DNA of 64,000 nucleotides from assembly GCF_027912455.1 (NCBI RefSeq), contig NZ_CP115446.1:2193501-2257500 (forward strand), written 5' to 3'. Below, in pieces: positions 36,697-46,346 of the stretch. The DNA is from Aurantiacibacter sp. MUD61. GTDB taxonomy: Bacteria > Pseudomonadota > Alphaproteobacteria > Sphingomonadales > Sphingomonadaceae. The position numbers and the translations under genes are program-made. Positions within the stretch are counted from its first letter, which is position 1, and each line of letters starts with the position of its first letter. The notes under the pieces are model-generated. The model was not told where the DNA came from, did not search any database, and saw only the letters and a list, made by a program, of their open reading frames with translations.

Positions 36697-37821
36697 CTAT
36701 GATGTAGCCGCTTCCGCCAGCTTTCCATCATAGTCAGCCACCGCGCGTGTCACCGCTTGCATCATGTCCATGCGTGCGAGCGTGGGGCGGCGGGTCTCGC
36801 CGATCATGATTGCAATGGCGTAGGTGCGACCGTCGGGTGAGGTGACCAGGCCGACATCATTATAGCCGGACTGGCGACCGTTATAGAATTGTCCGGTGCC
36901 TGTCTTGTGCGCGACTGTCCAACCAGCGGGTGCCCCAGCCTTCAGGCGGCGCGGGCCGCTTTTCGTCCGTTGCAGAGTGGCGATAAGCCGCTTGGTCGAA
37001 GGTTCGGAGAGCAAATCTCCGCGAGCGAGAGCGGCAAGGGCCTCGGCAATCGCAATCGGCGTTGCTCCATCGACGGGATCGGACAGATAATTTTCGAAGG
37101 CGGTTTTGCGGAGAATGTCGGGCACGGCATCCCGCGCATCGAAAAATCCGCTGCGCGTGTAGGCATATTCCTGCTTCCAATTGAGACCGGCAATGGCGCT
37201 CTGCATTGCGCGTTCGCCGGGGCCAAAGCGGATATTATCGAGACCCTTGCTGGCAAGCACTTGCCGAACCGCGTCGGGGCCACCCACCTGTCCCAGAAGA
37301 ACATCGTTGGCGGTGTTGTCACTTTCGGTGATCGCACGTTCGATCAAGTCGACAGGATCGCTACGGACCACGCCGCTCCGCAAGACATCGGGACGGATGG
37401 GCTGATGAAACACGGTCAGGTCTTCACGGCGAATATCGATCGGAGACTCAAGGTCGAGCTCACCACGATCAGCCAGTTCCAGCGCGGCCAGGCTGACCCA
37501 TAACTTGCTGACGCTTTGCTGGGGCAGCAGCTTGCTCTCGTTAAAGCCTGTGCTCCAACCGCTCTGTACGTCGACAATCGCGATGCCCAGCGAGCCGCCA
37601 AAGTCTTCGCCGAGTTCTGCAATCCGCTCGGATAGGGCATCGCGGGCTTCAGCCACTTCGGGGTCGACCGGCGCGGCTTGCTCGACAGGACTGTCGGCGA
37701 CTTCGATGGTCTGGCTCTGCTCGGTCTCGCTCTCTTCGCTCACTGAATCCTGTTCCGGTGCGGAGCAGGCAGACAGAAGGAGGACGGCAGCAGCGAATGG
37801 CGGAAGCGTGGTTTTTCTCAT
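36697..37821 (-). CDS. Class A beta-lactamase-like serine hydrolase lipoprotein
   Basis: A 374-residue precursor with lipobox LLSAC (Cys19), a Ser/Glu-rich linker (about 25-55) and a class A-type catalytic domain. The nucleophile motif is SVSK at 103-106, the SDN loop is at 167-169, the omega-loop general base Glu203 is in FGPGERAMQ, and KTG is at 306-308. The position usually held by Asn170 reads Gln. All four landmarks suggest an active hydrolase, but whether it destroys beta-lactams or trims cell wall is unknown. It lies 45 bases downstream of oxyR on the same strand. Confidence 0.85.
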   Translation of the reverse strand: MRKTTLPPFAAAVLLLSACSAPEQDSVSEESETEQSQTIEVADSPVEQAAPVDPEVAEARDALSERIAELGEDFGGSLGIAIVDVQSGWSTGFNESKLLPQQSVSKLWVSLAALELADRGELDLESPIDIRREDLTVFHQPIRPDVLRSGVVRSDPVDLIERAITESDNTANDVLLGQVGGPDAVRQVLASKGLDNIRFGPGERAMQSAIAGLNWKQEYAYTRSGFFDARDAVPDILRKTAFENYLSDPVDGATPIAIAEALAALARGDLLSEPSTKRLIATLQRTKSGPRRLKAGAPAGWTVAHKTGTGQFYNGRQSGYNDVGLVTSPDGRTYAIAIMIGETRRPTLARMDMMQAVTRAVADYDGKLAEAATS

Positions 37822-37866
37822 TACATCAATGCAATGAGTGAGGCGGCGATTATATCCGGTGAGTTG

Positions 37867-38763
37867 CTAACCCGCGCGCAATTCCTCAGCCAGCAGCTTG
37901 AATTCATCCGCACGCGGCGAATTGGCGCGCCAGACAAGCGCAATCTGGCGGCTGGTGTTTGCGCCTTTGAGCGGACGGGCGACGACATCGGTCTCGTGCA
38001 AAATCCCCGCATCGATCGCCATCTGCGGCAGCATGGTGAGGCCGAGGCCATTGTCGACCATCTGCACAAGCGTGTGCAGGCTGGTGCCGATCATCGTCGC
38101 ACTCGCGCGCATTTCCGGGCGGTTGCAGGCGGCGAGCGCATGTTCTTTCAAGCAGTGCCCGTCTTCGAGCAGTAGCAGGCGCCCTTCGTCGATCATATTG
38201 GGCGGGATTTCCGCTGGCGGATCGCGCGGGTCATCTTTGGGGAAAGCGACGTAAAGCGCATCGTCCTGGATGATCTCGCTTTCCACTTCGCCGGTCGCGA
38301 AGGGCAGGGCGAGCAGGACGCAATCGGCACGTCCGTGATGGAGCGACTCGATGGCGTGATCCGAAGTCTCTTCGCGCAGGAAGAGCTTCAACTGCGGCCG
38401 CTCCTTGCGCAGCCGCGGCAGGATGCGCGGCAAAAGGAAAGGCGCGATCGTGGGGATCACGCTCATGCGCAATTCGCCCGACAGCGGCTTGCCCGCGGCT
38501 TGCACCAGCTCGGCCAGTTCCTCTGCCTCGCGCAGCACGCGGTGCGCCTTGTCGACCACGCTCTTGCCAAGCGGCGTAAAGCGCACAACCCGGCGGCTGC
38601 GCTCCACCAGCGTCACGCCGAGCAGAGATTCCAGCTCGCGGATCCCTGCCGACAGCGTCGATTGCGACACGAAACTCGCCTCCGCCGCGCGGCCAAAATG
38701 CTGATGCTCGTGCAGGGCGACGAGATATTGCAACTGCTTTATGGTGGGGAGGTAGGTGCTCAT
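37867..38763 (-). CDS. oxyR: Hydrogen-peroxide-sensing LysR-family regulator OxyR
   Basis: A 298-residue LysR-type regulator: helix-turn-helix at about 5-62 (QLQYLVALHEHQHFGRAAEA, then SQSTLSAGIRELE) and a substrate-type effector domain behind it. The OxyR redox pair is present: Cys204 in LEDGHCLKEHAL and Cys213, separated by eight residues as in E. coli Cys199/Cys208. It would activate peroxide defence genes. It starts 5 bases after the rnd stop, so the two are probably co-transcribed. Its own targets are not next to it. Confidence 0.93.
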   Translation of the reverse strand: MSTYLPTIKQLQYLVALHEHQHFGRAAEASFVSQSTLSAGIRELESLLGVTLVERSRRVVRFTPLGKSVVDKAHRVLREAEELAELVQAAGKPLSGELRMSVIPTIAPFLLPRILPRLRKERPQLKLFLREETSDHAIESLHHGRADCVLLALPFATGEVESEIIQDDALYVAFPKDDPRDPPAEIPPNMIDEGRLLLLEDGHCLKEHALAACNRPEMRASATMIGTSLHTLVQMVDNGLGLTMLPQMAIDAGILHETDVVARPLKGANTSRQIALVWRANSPRADEFKLLAEELRAG

Positions 38764-38768
38764 GCCCT

Positions 38769-39971
38769 CTATTCGGCCTCAGCCGCCTCTGCCATTTCGG
38801 CTTTCACATCATCGATGTGAGTCATCTTCAGGCGGCCGTTTTCCACGGCGAATGCGAGTTTGCCTTCGACCAGCTCAAGCGCGTCCTTGCCGAAGACTTC
38901 GAAGCGCCAGCCTTCGAGGATTTGCAGCTTTCGCACACCGGCGGCGAGGGCTTCCAGCTCATCGGCCTTGGTCAACAGGCGAGACGCGACTTCGATTTCG
39001 CGGGCGCGGATTTTCAGGAGCAGCTTCAGCAGGTCGGCCACCAGCGCACCTTCCTTGCCCAAAGGTGCACCGCGCTTGGCCTTGGTCGGCATTTCCTCGG
39101 CTGGCAGGGGTTCCGCATGTTTGAGGACGCGCATCAGGCGCTTGCCGATGTCATTCTCTTTCCACGCTTGCGACAAGCCGCGTACCTTCGAGAGATCTGC
39201 TTGTTTCTTCGGCGGATGGCTGGCGATATCGGCAAGCGTTTCATCGCGAATAATGCGCCCGCGCGGGATATCCTTGTCCTGCGCCTCTTTCTCGCGCCAC
39301 GCAGCCAAATCCTTGAGGCGGCCAAGCACCGCCGGATTGCGGCCCGGGGCACGAATGCGCCGCCACGCATGCTCCAGATTGTTGGCGTAATTGCTTGGAT
39401 CGGCGAGCTTTTCCATTTCCGCATTCAGCCAATGGCCGCGATCGGTCTTGATCAGCTTGTTGAGGATCTTCGGAAAAATCTGCGCCAGGTAGGTGACATC
39501 GCCAATCGCATATTCGATCTGCCGGTCGGTCAGTGGGCGGCGGCTCCAATCGGTGAAGCGCGCGCCTTTGTCGATCGTCTTGTTGAGCCAGCTTTCGACC
39601 AGATTGGCGTAACCGATCTGTTCGGACTGGCTGATCGCCATCATCGCGATTTGCGTATCGAAAATGGGGTAGGGGGTCTTGCCGGTAAAATTGAACACGA
39701 TTTCCACATCCTGCCCGCCGGCGTGGAAAATCTTCAGCACTTCATCATTGTCGGTGAGCAAGTCCCACAGCGGCTGGAGGTCAATCCCGTCAGCCAGCGG
39801 ATCGATCGCCGCGGCCTCTTCCTCATTGCCGACCTGCACCAGGCACAGCAGCGGGTAGTATGTGTTCTCGCGCATGAACTCTGTGTCCACGCAGACAAAA
39901 TCGCCTTTCGCCAAACGCTTGCATAGCTTGGCGAGGTCTTTGCTTTCAGTAATAAGGGGATGGATTTTCAT
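38769..39971 (-). CDS. rnd: Ribonuclease D
   Basis: RNase D is a 3'-5' exoribonuclease trimming tRNA precursors. The 400-residue protein has the DEDDy exonuclease domain: VCVDTEFMRENTYYPLLCLV at the start, FHAGGQDVEIVF near residue 85 and QIEYAIGDVTYLAQIF near 150. An HRDC domain follows at about 210-290. The ATG start gives the standard N-terminus. It is divergent from aspS. Confidence 0.93.
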   Translation of the reverse strand: MKIHPLITESKDLAKLCKRLAKGDFVCVDTEFMRENTYYPLLCLVQVGNEEEAAAIDPLADGIDLQPLWDLLTDNDEVLKIFHAGGQDVEIVFNFTGKTPYPIFDTQIAMMAISQSEQIGYANLVESWLNKTIDKGARFTDWSRRPLTDRQIEYAIGDVTYLAQIFPKILNKLIKTDRGHWLNAEMEKLADPSNYANNLEHAWRRIRAPGRNPAVLGRLKDLAAWREKEAQDKDIPRGRIIRDETLADIASHPPKKQADLSKVRGLSQAWKENDIGKRLMRVLKHAEPLPAEEMPTKAKRGAPLGKEGALVADLLKLLLKIRAREIEVASRLLTKADELEALAAGVRKLQILEGWRFEVFGKDALELVEGKLAFAVENGRLKMTHIDDVKAEMAEAAEAE

Positions 39972-40036
39972 GTATCTTCATTTCTGTTTGGCCGGTTCAC
40001 CGTGCCTGCCGCACTCTGCCTGTCGAGACGCGAATC

Positions 40037-40065
40037 TTGACAAAGCGCCGTGCATACCCTGTTAG
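40037..40065 (+). promoter_or_regulatory. Candidate sigma-70 promoter of aspS
   Basis: A perfect TTGACA at 40037-40042 and TGTTAG at 40060-40065 are spaced by 17 bases. The aspS ATG lies about 80 bases downstream. The -35 is convincing, the -10 less so. Confidence 0.45.
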
Positions 40066-40145
40066 CGCGCGCACAAAGCTTTATGCCCTGTGGCAGCGCC
40101 TGCGCGCGCCCTTAGGTTATAGCCCCCGAAATGGAAAGAGTCCCG

Positions 40146-42005
40146 ATGCACGCCTATCGTACCCACAACTGCGCACAACTCGACAAGTCGAATGTAGGTG
40201 ACGCTGTCCGCCTGTCCGGCTGGATTCACCGCAAGCGTGACCACGGCGGCGTGCTGTTTGTGGACCTGCGCGATCACTACGGCATCACCCAGATCGTGGC
40301 GGACGAGGATTCCCCCGCGCTCGAACTGCTGGACTCGCTGCGGCTGGAAAGCGTCATCACCATCGATGGCGAGGTAAAGGCGCGCGATGCCGAAGCGGTG
40401 AACGCGAACCTGCCGACGGGCGAGATCGAAGTTTTCGCCCGCTCGGTCACTGTCCAGAGCAAGGCGGACGAGCTGCCGCTGATCGTGAATTCTGCCGAAG
40501 ACTATCCGGAAGAAACGCGCCTCAAGTACCGCTTCATCGATCTGCGTCGTGAGCGGCTGCACAAGAACATCATGCTGCGCAACCAGGTTATAACCTCGCT
40601 GCGCCGCCGGATGACCGACCAGGGTTTCTCCGAATTCCAGACGCCGATCCTCGGTGCCTCTTCGCCCGAGGGCGCGCGCGACTACCTCGTGCCGAGCCGC
40701 CTGCATCCGGGCACGTTCTACGCGCTGCCGCAGGCTCCGCAGATGTTCAAGCAGCTGCTGATGGTCGCCGGTTTCGACCGCTACTTCCAGATCGCTCCCT
40801 GCTTCCGCGATGAAGATCTGCGCGCCGACCGTTCGCCTGAATTCTACCAGCTCGACTTCGAGATGAGCTTCGTCACGCAGGAAGACGTGTTCAACGCCAT
40901 CGAGCCGGTGCTGGCTGGCGTGTTCGAGGAGTTCTCCGGCGGCAAGTCGGTCACCCCTGCAGGCGAATTCCCGCGTATTCCTTACGCCGAAACCATGCTG
41001 AAATACGGCACGGACAAGCCGGACCTTCGCAACCCGATTATCATCAGCGACGTATCGCACCACTTCACCCAGTCGGGCTTCGGCATCTTTGAAAAGATCG
41101 TTGGCGGCGGCGGCGTGATCCGCGCGATTCCGGCTCCGAACACCAATGAAAAGAGCCGCAAGTTCTTCGACGAGATGAACGATTGGGCGAAGCGCGAAGG
41201 TTTTGCGGGCCTCGGCTATGTCACCCGCAAGGGCGGCGAGTTTGGTGGTCCGATCGCCAAGAACCACGGCCCGGAAAACATGGCGAAGCTTTATGAAGAG
41301 CTCGGTCTCGGCGAGAACGACGGTCTGTTCTTTGCTGCGGGCAAGGAAAAAGAAGCTGCCAAGCTGGCAGGTGCTGCACGCACCCGCGTGGGCGAAACGC
41401 TGGAACTGATCGAGCAGGGTTGCTTCAAATTCTGCTGGATCGTCGACTTCCCGATGTTCGAGTATGATGAAGAGCTGAAGAAAATCGATTTCAGCCACAA
41501 CCCCTTCTCCATGCCGCAGGGCGAGATGGAAGCGCTGGAGAACACCGATCCGCTCGAGATCAAGGCGTGGCAGTATGACATCGTCTGCAATGGCTACGAA
41601 CTGTCATCGGGCGCTATCCGAAATCACAAGCCTGAAATCATGTACAAGGCGTTCGAAGTTGCCGGCTATTCCAAGGAAGATGTCGACGCGAACTTCTCCG
41701 GCATGATCGAGGCGTTCAAGCTGGGCGCACCGCCGCACGGTGGCTCGGCTCCGGGTATCGACCGTATCGTGATGCTGCTGGCTGACGAGCCGAATATCCG
41801 CGAAGTGATTGCTTTCCCGCTCAACCAGAAGGCGCAGGACCTGATGATGGGGGCGCCTTCGGTCGTCAGCCCGAAACAGCTGCGCGACGTGCATATCCGC
41901 CTGACTGGCGAAGCGCTCGATACGCAGAAAGCGGCCAGCGTGGCGGAGAAAACCGATATGAATAGTAATTCCACTACGCGCGACGCTCCGCCGCAGGAAA
42001 GCTGA
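40146..42005 (+). CDS. aspS: Aspartyl-tRNA synthetase (bacterial type)
   Basis: AspRS charges tRNA-Asp. The 619-residue class II enzyme has the OB anticodon domain ([20 protein letters not shown] near residue 20), motif 2 ([20 protein letters not shown] near 220), the bacterial GAD insertion (about 290-410) and motif 3 (GIDRIVMLL near 535). It has a C-terminal tail of about 20 residues beyond the conserved end. ATG 40146 was preferred over 40131 because MHAYRTH is the usual start and GAAAGAG precedes it. Whether it also charges tRNA-Asn cannot be told here. Confidence 0.96.
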   Translation: MHAYRTHNCAQLDKSNVGDAVRLSGWIHRKRDHGGVLFVDLRDHYGITQIVADEDSPALELLDSLRLESVITIDGEVKARDAEAVNANLPTGEIEVFARSVTVQSKADELPLIVNSAEDYPEETRLKYRFIDLRRERLHKNIMLRNQVITSLRRRMTDQGFSEFQTPILGASSPEGARDYLVPSRLHPGTFYALPQAPQMFKQLLMVAGFDRYFQIAPCFRDEDLRADRSPEFYQLDFEMSFVTQEDVFNAIEPVLAGVFEEFSGGKSVTPAGEFPRIPYAETMLKYGTDKPDLRNPIIISDVSHHFTQSGFGIFEKIVGGGGVIRAIPAPNTNEKSRKFFDEMNDWAKREGFAGLGYVTRKGGEFGGPIAKNHGPENMAKLYEELGLGENDGLFFAAGKEKEAAKLAGAARTRVGETLELIEQGCFKFCWIVDFPMFEYDEELKKIDFSHNPFSMPQGEMEALENTDPLEIKAWQYDIVCNGYELSSGAIRNHKPEIMYKAFEVAGYSKEDVDANFSGMIEAFKLGAPPHGGSAPGIDRIVMLLADEPNIREVIAFPLNQKAQDLMMGAPSVVSPKQLRDVHIRLTGEALDTQKAASVAEKTDMNSNSTTRDAPPQES

Positions 42006-42018
42006 ACCCTCGGTCCGC

Positions 42019-42408
42019 TCAATAGAGCCGGTTTACGATAAGCGACGTGCCTGCACATCCGCCCGGATTGCGGCTGCGTGAGCGCGTTCCGTCGAGTTCG
42101 TTATAGCCGCCCTGTACGCGGATCGTGGCGCCGAGACGGAAGCTGGCACCGCCATTTTCTTCGGGGAGTGTAATCCTGCTGCCTTGTAGCCGCGTGCCGA
42201 GCGGCATGATCAGGTATGCCGGAGGTGTGCCGGGCTCCGCACCCTCACGGTAAAACAGCAGGCATTGATCCGATAGTTCCACTCGTCCGCTTACGCCGGC
42301 AAGCAGGTCGATGCCGGAGTATTCATACGTCGGGAACGGAACTTCGAGATAAGACGTCGCACAGGCTGCAAGCGGTGCACATATTGCGGCGATCAGAATT
42401 CGATGCAT
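42019..42408 (-). CDS. Small lipoprotein, function unknown
   Basis: A 129-residue precursor with signal peptide and lipobox LAAC (Cys16). The mature domain is beta-rich (AYLIMPLGTRLQGSRITLPE, later GATIRVQGGYNELDG) and carries two further cysteines. No family recognised. ATG 42408 has AGGAG upstream. It is convergent with aspS, 13 bases from its stop. Confidence 0.65.
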   Translation of the reverse strand: MHRILIAAICAPLAACATSYLEVPFPTYEYSGIDLLAGVSGRVELSDQCLLFYREGAEPGTPPAYLIMPLGTRLQGSRITLPEENGGASFRLGATIRVQGGYNELDGTRSRSRNPGGCAGTSLIVNRLY

Positions 42409-42445
42409 CGGGACGCTCCTTCATTCAGCCAACGCTTTACGCACG

Positions 42446-42478
42446 AAAAAGGGCGCGGCTCCCGAAAGAACCGCGCCC
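42446..42478 (-). terminator. Rho-independent terminator after the DUF2383 gene
   Basis: On the minus strand an 8-bp GC-rich stem (42478-42471 with 42458-42451) with a 12-nt loop is followed by five T residues (42450-42446). It ends the leftward gene 42527-42961. Confidence 0.85.
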
Positions 42479-42526
42479 TCTGGCGTTCATGAGAACGCAC
42501 TGTGCGACATTATCAGTCGAAACTGA

Positions 42527-42961
42527 TCAGTCGTACTGGCGCTCGATCATGTCGCCGAACTGTTCGCCTTCGCTGATCTCGGCATAGCACTGCTGCACGA
42601 CGGCGCGCGATTGCGGATCGAGGTCGTCATCTTCGAGCGCTTCCTTGAACTTGCCCTTCAGATAATCTTCGCCTTCTTCCACACGCTCGGCAGCGGCTTC
42701 GTCGCCGTTTTCGAATGCATCGGCGATCGAAAGGAATGCCTGATGGACTTCGCCGGTCATGGTACCCTTGGTGACAAGCTCGCCACCCTGGCGCTGGATT
42801 TCCGCATTAAGCTGAGAAACGGTCTGTTCGCGCTTTTGCAGACGCTGGTTCAGTGCCTGCTTCAGCTGGGGGCTATCCGCCTTCTCGGCGGCTTTGCGGT
42901 AACCCTCAACCGAATCGAATGCGGTATCGGTGAGCGTCTTGAGAACACTATTGGCAGACAT
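42527..42961 (-). CDS. PA2169-family four-helix-bundle protein (DUF2383)
   Basis: A 144-residue soluble helical protein: TLTDTAFDSVEGYRKAAEKA at the start, RLQKREQTVSQLNAEIQRQG near residue 45, and FENGDEAAAERVEEGED near 90. The family folds as a ferritin-like four-helix bundle and is often stress-induced; its role is unknown. Acidic and Glu-rich stretches are conserved but a metal site is not proven. ATG 42961 has AAGGAG upstream; the upstream in-frame extension is not conserved. A strong terminator follows. Confidence 0.85.
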   Translation of the reverse strand: MSANSVLKTLTDTAFDSVEGYRKAAEKADSPQLKQALNQRLQKREQTVSQLNAEIQRQGGELVTKGTMTGEVHQAFLSIADAFENGDEAAAERVEEGEDYLKGKFKEALEDDDLDPQSRAVVQQCYAEISEGEQFGDMIERQYD

Positions 42962-43205
42962 GAAAAATCTCCTTTTTATCAGTTGCTTGCCTAACCAATG
43001 GACGGCGATGTGTTTGTTTCCCCCGCTGGTCGCTGCCCAGCCTCCCTTCATCGCTAAGGCGGAAATGCAAGAGCTTCGCTTAGCAGCACCATCGATAGGG
43101 GCACAAAACAACCGTTCGTGAGAGGTGTTGCAGGCCCTTGCGCTTGTCGCGCCCGTTCATTAGGGCGAAAGGGATATTTGAAACCCCAAGTGTGAGAGGG
43201 AATAC

Positions 43206-43442
43206 ATGAGCGATACCGCTGACCGCGTGAAGAAGATCGTCGTCGAACATCTCGGCGTTGAAGAAGACAAGGTGACTCCGGAAGCCAGCTTCATCGACGA
43301 CCTTGGTGCCGACAGCCTCGACATCGTTGAGCTGGTGATGGCTTTCGAAGAAGAGTTCGGTGTGGAAATTCCGGACGACGCTGCCGAAAAGATCAACACG
43401 GTTGGCGACGCCAACAAGTACATCGAAGAGCACGCCAATTAA
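43206..43442 (+). CDS. acpP: Acyl carrier protein
   Basis: ACP carries growing acyl chains on a phosphopantetheine arm. The 78-residue acidic protein has the modification site Ser37 in [26 protein letters not shown] ribosome binding site precedes ATG 43206. It is upstream of fabF, the conserved acpP-fabF order; the 244-base gap before it holds the start of the leftward DUF2383 gene and presumably two divergent promoters. Confidence 0.97.
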   Translation: MSDTADRVKKIVVEHLGVEEDKVTPEASFIDDLGADSLDIVELVMAFEEEFGVEIPDDAAEKINTVGDANKYIEEHAN

Positions 43443-43519
43443 TCACTGGCTGACGCTTTGAACTCACCCCGCATTGCATGGGTGGCCGCAGGGCTGCCGA
43501 ACGCATGAACGGGGTATGG

Positions 43520-43546
43520 AAGGCTCAGCCATTGTGGCTGGGCCTT
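43520..43546 (+). terminator. Hairpin between acpP and fabF (attenuator-like)
   Basis: An 11-bp stem with one G-U pair (43520-43530 with 43536-43546) and a 5-nt loop is followed by TCTT. Partial termination here would make more ACP than FabF mRNA, which suits the high need for ACP. Confidence 0.55.
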
Positions 43547-43567
43547 TCTTGATTGCGGAGAAGATAT

Positions 43568-44830
43568 ATGCGGCGTGTCGTCGTAACCGGCCTTGGCCTT
43601 GTCACCCCCCTGGGCGGTGATGTCGAAACCAGTTGGAAAAACCTGATCGCGGGTGAAAGCGGGATCGGCCAGATCACCAAATTCGATCCGGCGGACCAGA
43701 AATGCACCATCGCGGGCGAGGTGAAGCCTGCCGACCACCCATGGGGCTTCGATCCGGACAAGCGCGTCGATGGCAAAATCCAGCGGCAGGTAGACCCGTT
43801 CATCGTATTCGGCATCGACGCGGCCGGTCAGGCACTGGAAGATGCAGGTCTGACCGAACTGACCGATGAGCAGAAACTGCGCGCAGGCTGCTCGATCGGT
43901 TCAGGCATCGGCGGGTTGCCGGGTATCGAGCTGGAATCGAACAACCTCGCCAATCGCGGCCCGGGCCGTGTCTCTCCGCACTTCGTGCATGGCCGCCTAA
44001 TCAACCTCATCTCCGGCCAGGTCAGCATCAAATACGGCCTGATGGGTCCGAACCATGCCGTCGTCACAGCTTGTTCCACCGGTGCGCACTCGATTGGCGA
44101 CGCTGCACGGATGATCCGCGATGACGATGCCGACATCATGCTGGCAGGCGGCGCAGAGGCCACCATTTGCCCCATCGGCATCGCCGGTTTCGCGCAGGCG
44201 CGCGCGCTCAACACGGGTTTCAATGACCGCCCGACCGAGGCGAGCCGCCCCTATGACAAGGACCGCGAAGGCTTCGTAATGGGCGAGGGCGCTGGTGTCG
44301 TCGTGCTCGAAGAATACGAACACGCCAAGGCACGCGGAGCGACGATCTACGCTGAAGTCGTGGGCTATGGCCTCTCGGGCGATGCCTATCACGTCACCGC
44401 TCCGCACCCGGAAGGTGCGGGGGCGGAGAACGCGATGCGCATGGCGCTGAAGAAGGCAGGGCTTGAGCCTGCGGACATCGATTACGTCAACGCACACGGC
44501 ACCAGCACCATGGCCGACACCATCGAGCTCGCTGCGGTACGCCGCGTGCTTGGCGACGATCTGGGCGGTGCTTCGATGAGTTCGACCAAATCCGCGATCG
44601 GCCACTTGCTGGGCGGTGCAGGCGCAGTGGAGAGCATCTTCTGCATCCTTGCCATGCGCGATCAGATCGTCCCGCCGACGCTGAACCTCCATAATCCGGA
44701 TGATGGCACCGAAGGCGTCGATCTCGTTCCGCTCACCGCGAAGAAGCGCGAAGTGAACGCAGTGCTGAACAACAGCTTCGGCTTTGGTGGCACCAATGCT
44801 TCGCTGGTGATGAAGCGCGTAGAGGACTGA
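43568..44830 (+). CDS. fabF: 3-oxoacyl-ACP synthase II
   Basis: FabF elongates acyl-ACP by condensation with malonyl-ACP. The 420-residue thiolase-fold protein has the active-site Cys169 in VVTACSTGAHSIGDA, the catalytic His in VNAHGTSTMADTIEL and STKSAIGHLLGGAGA, and the C-terminal NNSFGFGGTNASL. ATG 43568 gives MRRVVVTGLGLVTPLGGD; a start 15 bases upstream is less likely because GGAGAAG precedes 43568. It is followed after one base by mltG. Confidence 0.96.
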   Translation: MRRVVVTGLGLVTPLGGDVETSWKNLIAGESGIGQITKFDPADQKCTIAGEVKPADHPWGFDPDKRVDGKIQRQVDPFIVFGIDAAGQALEDAGLTELTDEQKLRAGCSIGSGIGGLPGIELESNNLANRGPGRVSPHFVHGRLINLISGQVSIKYGLMGPNHAVVTACSTGAHSIGDAARMIRDDDADIMLAGGAEATICPIGIAGFAQARALNTGFNDRPTEASRPYDKDREGFVMGEGAGVVVLEEYEHAKARGATIYAEVVGYGLSGDAYHVTAPHPEGAGAENAMRMALKKAGLEPADIDYVNAHGTSTMADTIELAAVRRVLGDDLGGASMSSTKSAIGHLLGGAGAVESIFCILAMRDQIVPPTLNLHNPDDGTEGVDLVPLTAKKREVNAVLNNSFGFGGTNASLVMKRVED

Positions 44831-44831
44831 C

Positions 44832-45800
44832 ATGAAAAAACTGGGCGGCTTGGTCGCGGCGGCCATACTGGTATTCGCCGCCGTGCTGGGCTGGTTCGCC
44901 TGGGGCTGGTGGGGCACGTCCTCTGTTGAGGAAGAGGTGGCCTTCACCGTGCCCTCAGGTGCATCGCTGACATCTGTGGCGCAGCTGTTGGAGGAGCAAG
45001 GGCACATTGCCTCCGCCGATGCCTTCCTGCTGCGTGCCAAGGTGTTTGGTAGCGGCGATCCGATCAAGGCTGGCGAATTCGCGCTTGCCCCAGGGGCAAG
45101 TCCTGCAACCATCCTCGATACGTTCCAGCATGGCGATGCGATCGCCTATCGCGTCACCATCCCTGAAGGCACGCCCAGCGTCATCATTCATGACATGCTG
45201 ATGGCGGAAGACCTGCTCGTCGGCGAAATCCCTGTGCCCGATGAAGGCTCCGTCCTGCCCGACACCTATCAGTTCGAGCGCGGGGAGGAGCGGATCGCCG
45301 TTCTTGCGCGGATGCAGCGGGCGATGGACGAGGCGCTTGCCGAGCTCTGGCCACAGCGTGGCCCTAATACGGTCGTAAACAGCCCGGAAGAGGCGGTCAT
45401 CCTCGCCAGCATCGTCGAGAAGGAAACGGGCGTGCCTGAAGAGCGCGAAATGGTCGCCGGGCTCTATTCCAACCGTATCCGTCAGGGCATCTGGCTACAG
45501 GCTGACCCCACAATCATCTATCCGATCACGCGCGGTCGCCCGCTGGGGCGGCGCATCCGCCAGTCGGAGATCGATGATATCAATGATTACAACACTTACC
45601 AGATGCCGGGTCTGCCCGCAGGACCGATAACCAATCCGGGGCGGGAAAGCATCGCCGCCGTGCTTAACCCGGCAGAGACGGACGCTGTCTACATGGTGGC
45701 AGACGGTTCCGGCGGGCACGAATTCAACTCGACCTATGAGGCTCATCAGGAAGCAGTCGACCGGTGGTTTGCGCTGCGCCGGGAACGCGGCGAGATGTGA
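44832..45800 (+). CDS. mltG: Endolytic murein transglycosylase MltG
   Basis: MltG cuts nascent glycan strands near the membrane and sets their length. The 322-residue protein has one N-terminal membrane helix (about 5-27), a LysM-like subdomain, and the YceG catalytic domain with the catalytic Glu in ILASIVEKETG near residue 200 and LQADPTIIY-type substrate motifs. It starts one base after the fabF stop, the common acpP-fabF-mltG arrangement. Confidence 0.95.
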   Translation: MKKLGGLVAAAILVFAAVLGWFAWGWWGTSSVEEEVAFTVPSGASLTSVAQLLEEQGHIASADAFLLRAKVFGSGDPIKAGEFALAPGASPATILDTFQHGDAIAYRVTIPEGTPSVIIHDMLMAEDLLVGEIPVPDEGSVLPDTYQFERGEERIAVLARMQRAMDEALAELWPQRGPNTVVNSPEEAVILASIVEKETGVPEEREMVAGLYSNRIRQGIWLQADPTIIYPITRGRPLGRRIRQSEIDDINDYNTYQMPGLPAGPITNPGRESIAAVLNPAETDAVYMVADGSGGHEFNSTYEAHQEAVDRWFALRRERGEM

Positions 45801-45806
45801 TCGCGA

Positions 45807-46331
45807 TTGGCTGAGAACGCTCCCCTGATCGTCACCGCGCAGCTGCCCAAGGATATGCAGGGCTGGGCCAATCGGCTGCGTCAGGAGCATTTCCCGCCAG
45901 AGCGCAACTATCTCGACGCGCATGTCACGCTGTTCCACTCGCTACCGCCAAGCTGCGAAGGCGAAGTGCGCGAATGTCTCGCCACGATGGCGCGCGAATA
46001 TGCGCCCGTTCCGGCGCGATTGGCGGGGATCATGAGCCTTGGCGGCGGCACCGCGATCAAGCTGGAAAGCGATGCCATGCGCCGCGTGCGAGACGAGATT
46101 GCCGATCGCTTTCACGGCATGCTTACCAGCCAAGACCAGCACAGCCCGCGTTTGCATGTGACCGTGCAGAACAAGGTGACGAGCAAGAAAGCCAAGGCAT
46201 TGCAGGCAGAGCTGGCGCCGCAAGTCGTCGAGCGCGATTTCACCTTCCCGGGGCTTGAACTGCACGCCTATCAGGGCGGCCCGTGGGATCACCTCGGCAG
46301 CTTCACCTTCCGTGGACGAGCATCCCCGTGA
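45807..46331 (+). CDS. 2'-5' RNA ligase/2H phosphoesterase-family protein
   Basis: A 174-residue 2H phosphoesterase-type protein. Both catalytic HxT motifs are visible: AHVTLFHSL near residue 39 and LHVTVQNK near residue 117. Such proteins hydrolyse 2',3'-cyclic phosphates or 2'-5' linkages in RNA; the true substrate is unknown. The start is TTG 45807, 6 bases after mltG; a later ATG at 45858 would still keep both motifs, so the start is uncertain. Confidence 0.8.
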   Translation: MAENAPLIVTAQLPKDMQGWANRLRQEHFPPERNYLDAHVTLFHSLPPSCEGEVRECLATMAREYAPVPARLAGIMSLGGGTAIKLESDAMRRVRDEIADRFHGMLTSQDQHSPRLHVTVQNKVTSKKAKALQAELAPQVVERDFTFPGLELHAYQGGPWDHLGSFTFRGRASP

Positions 46332-46346
46332 TATAACGGTGCAGGG

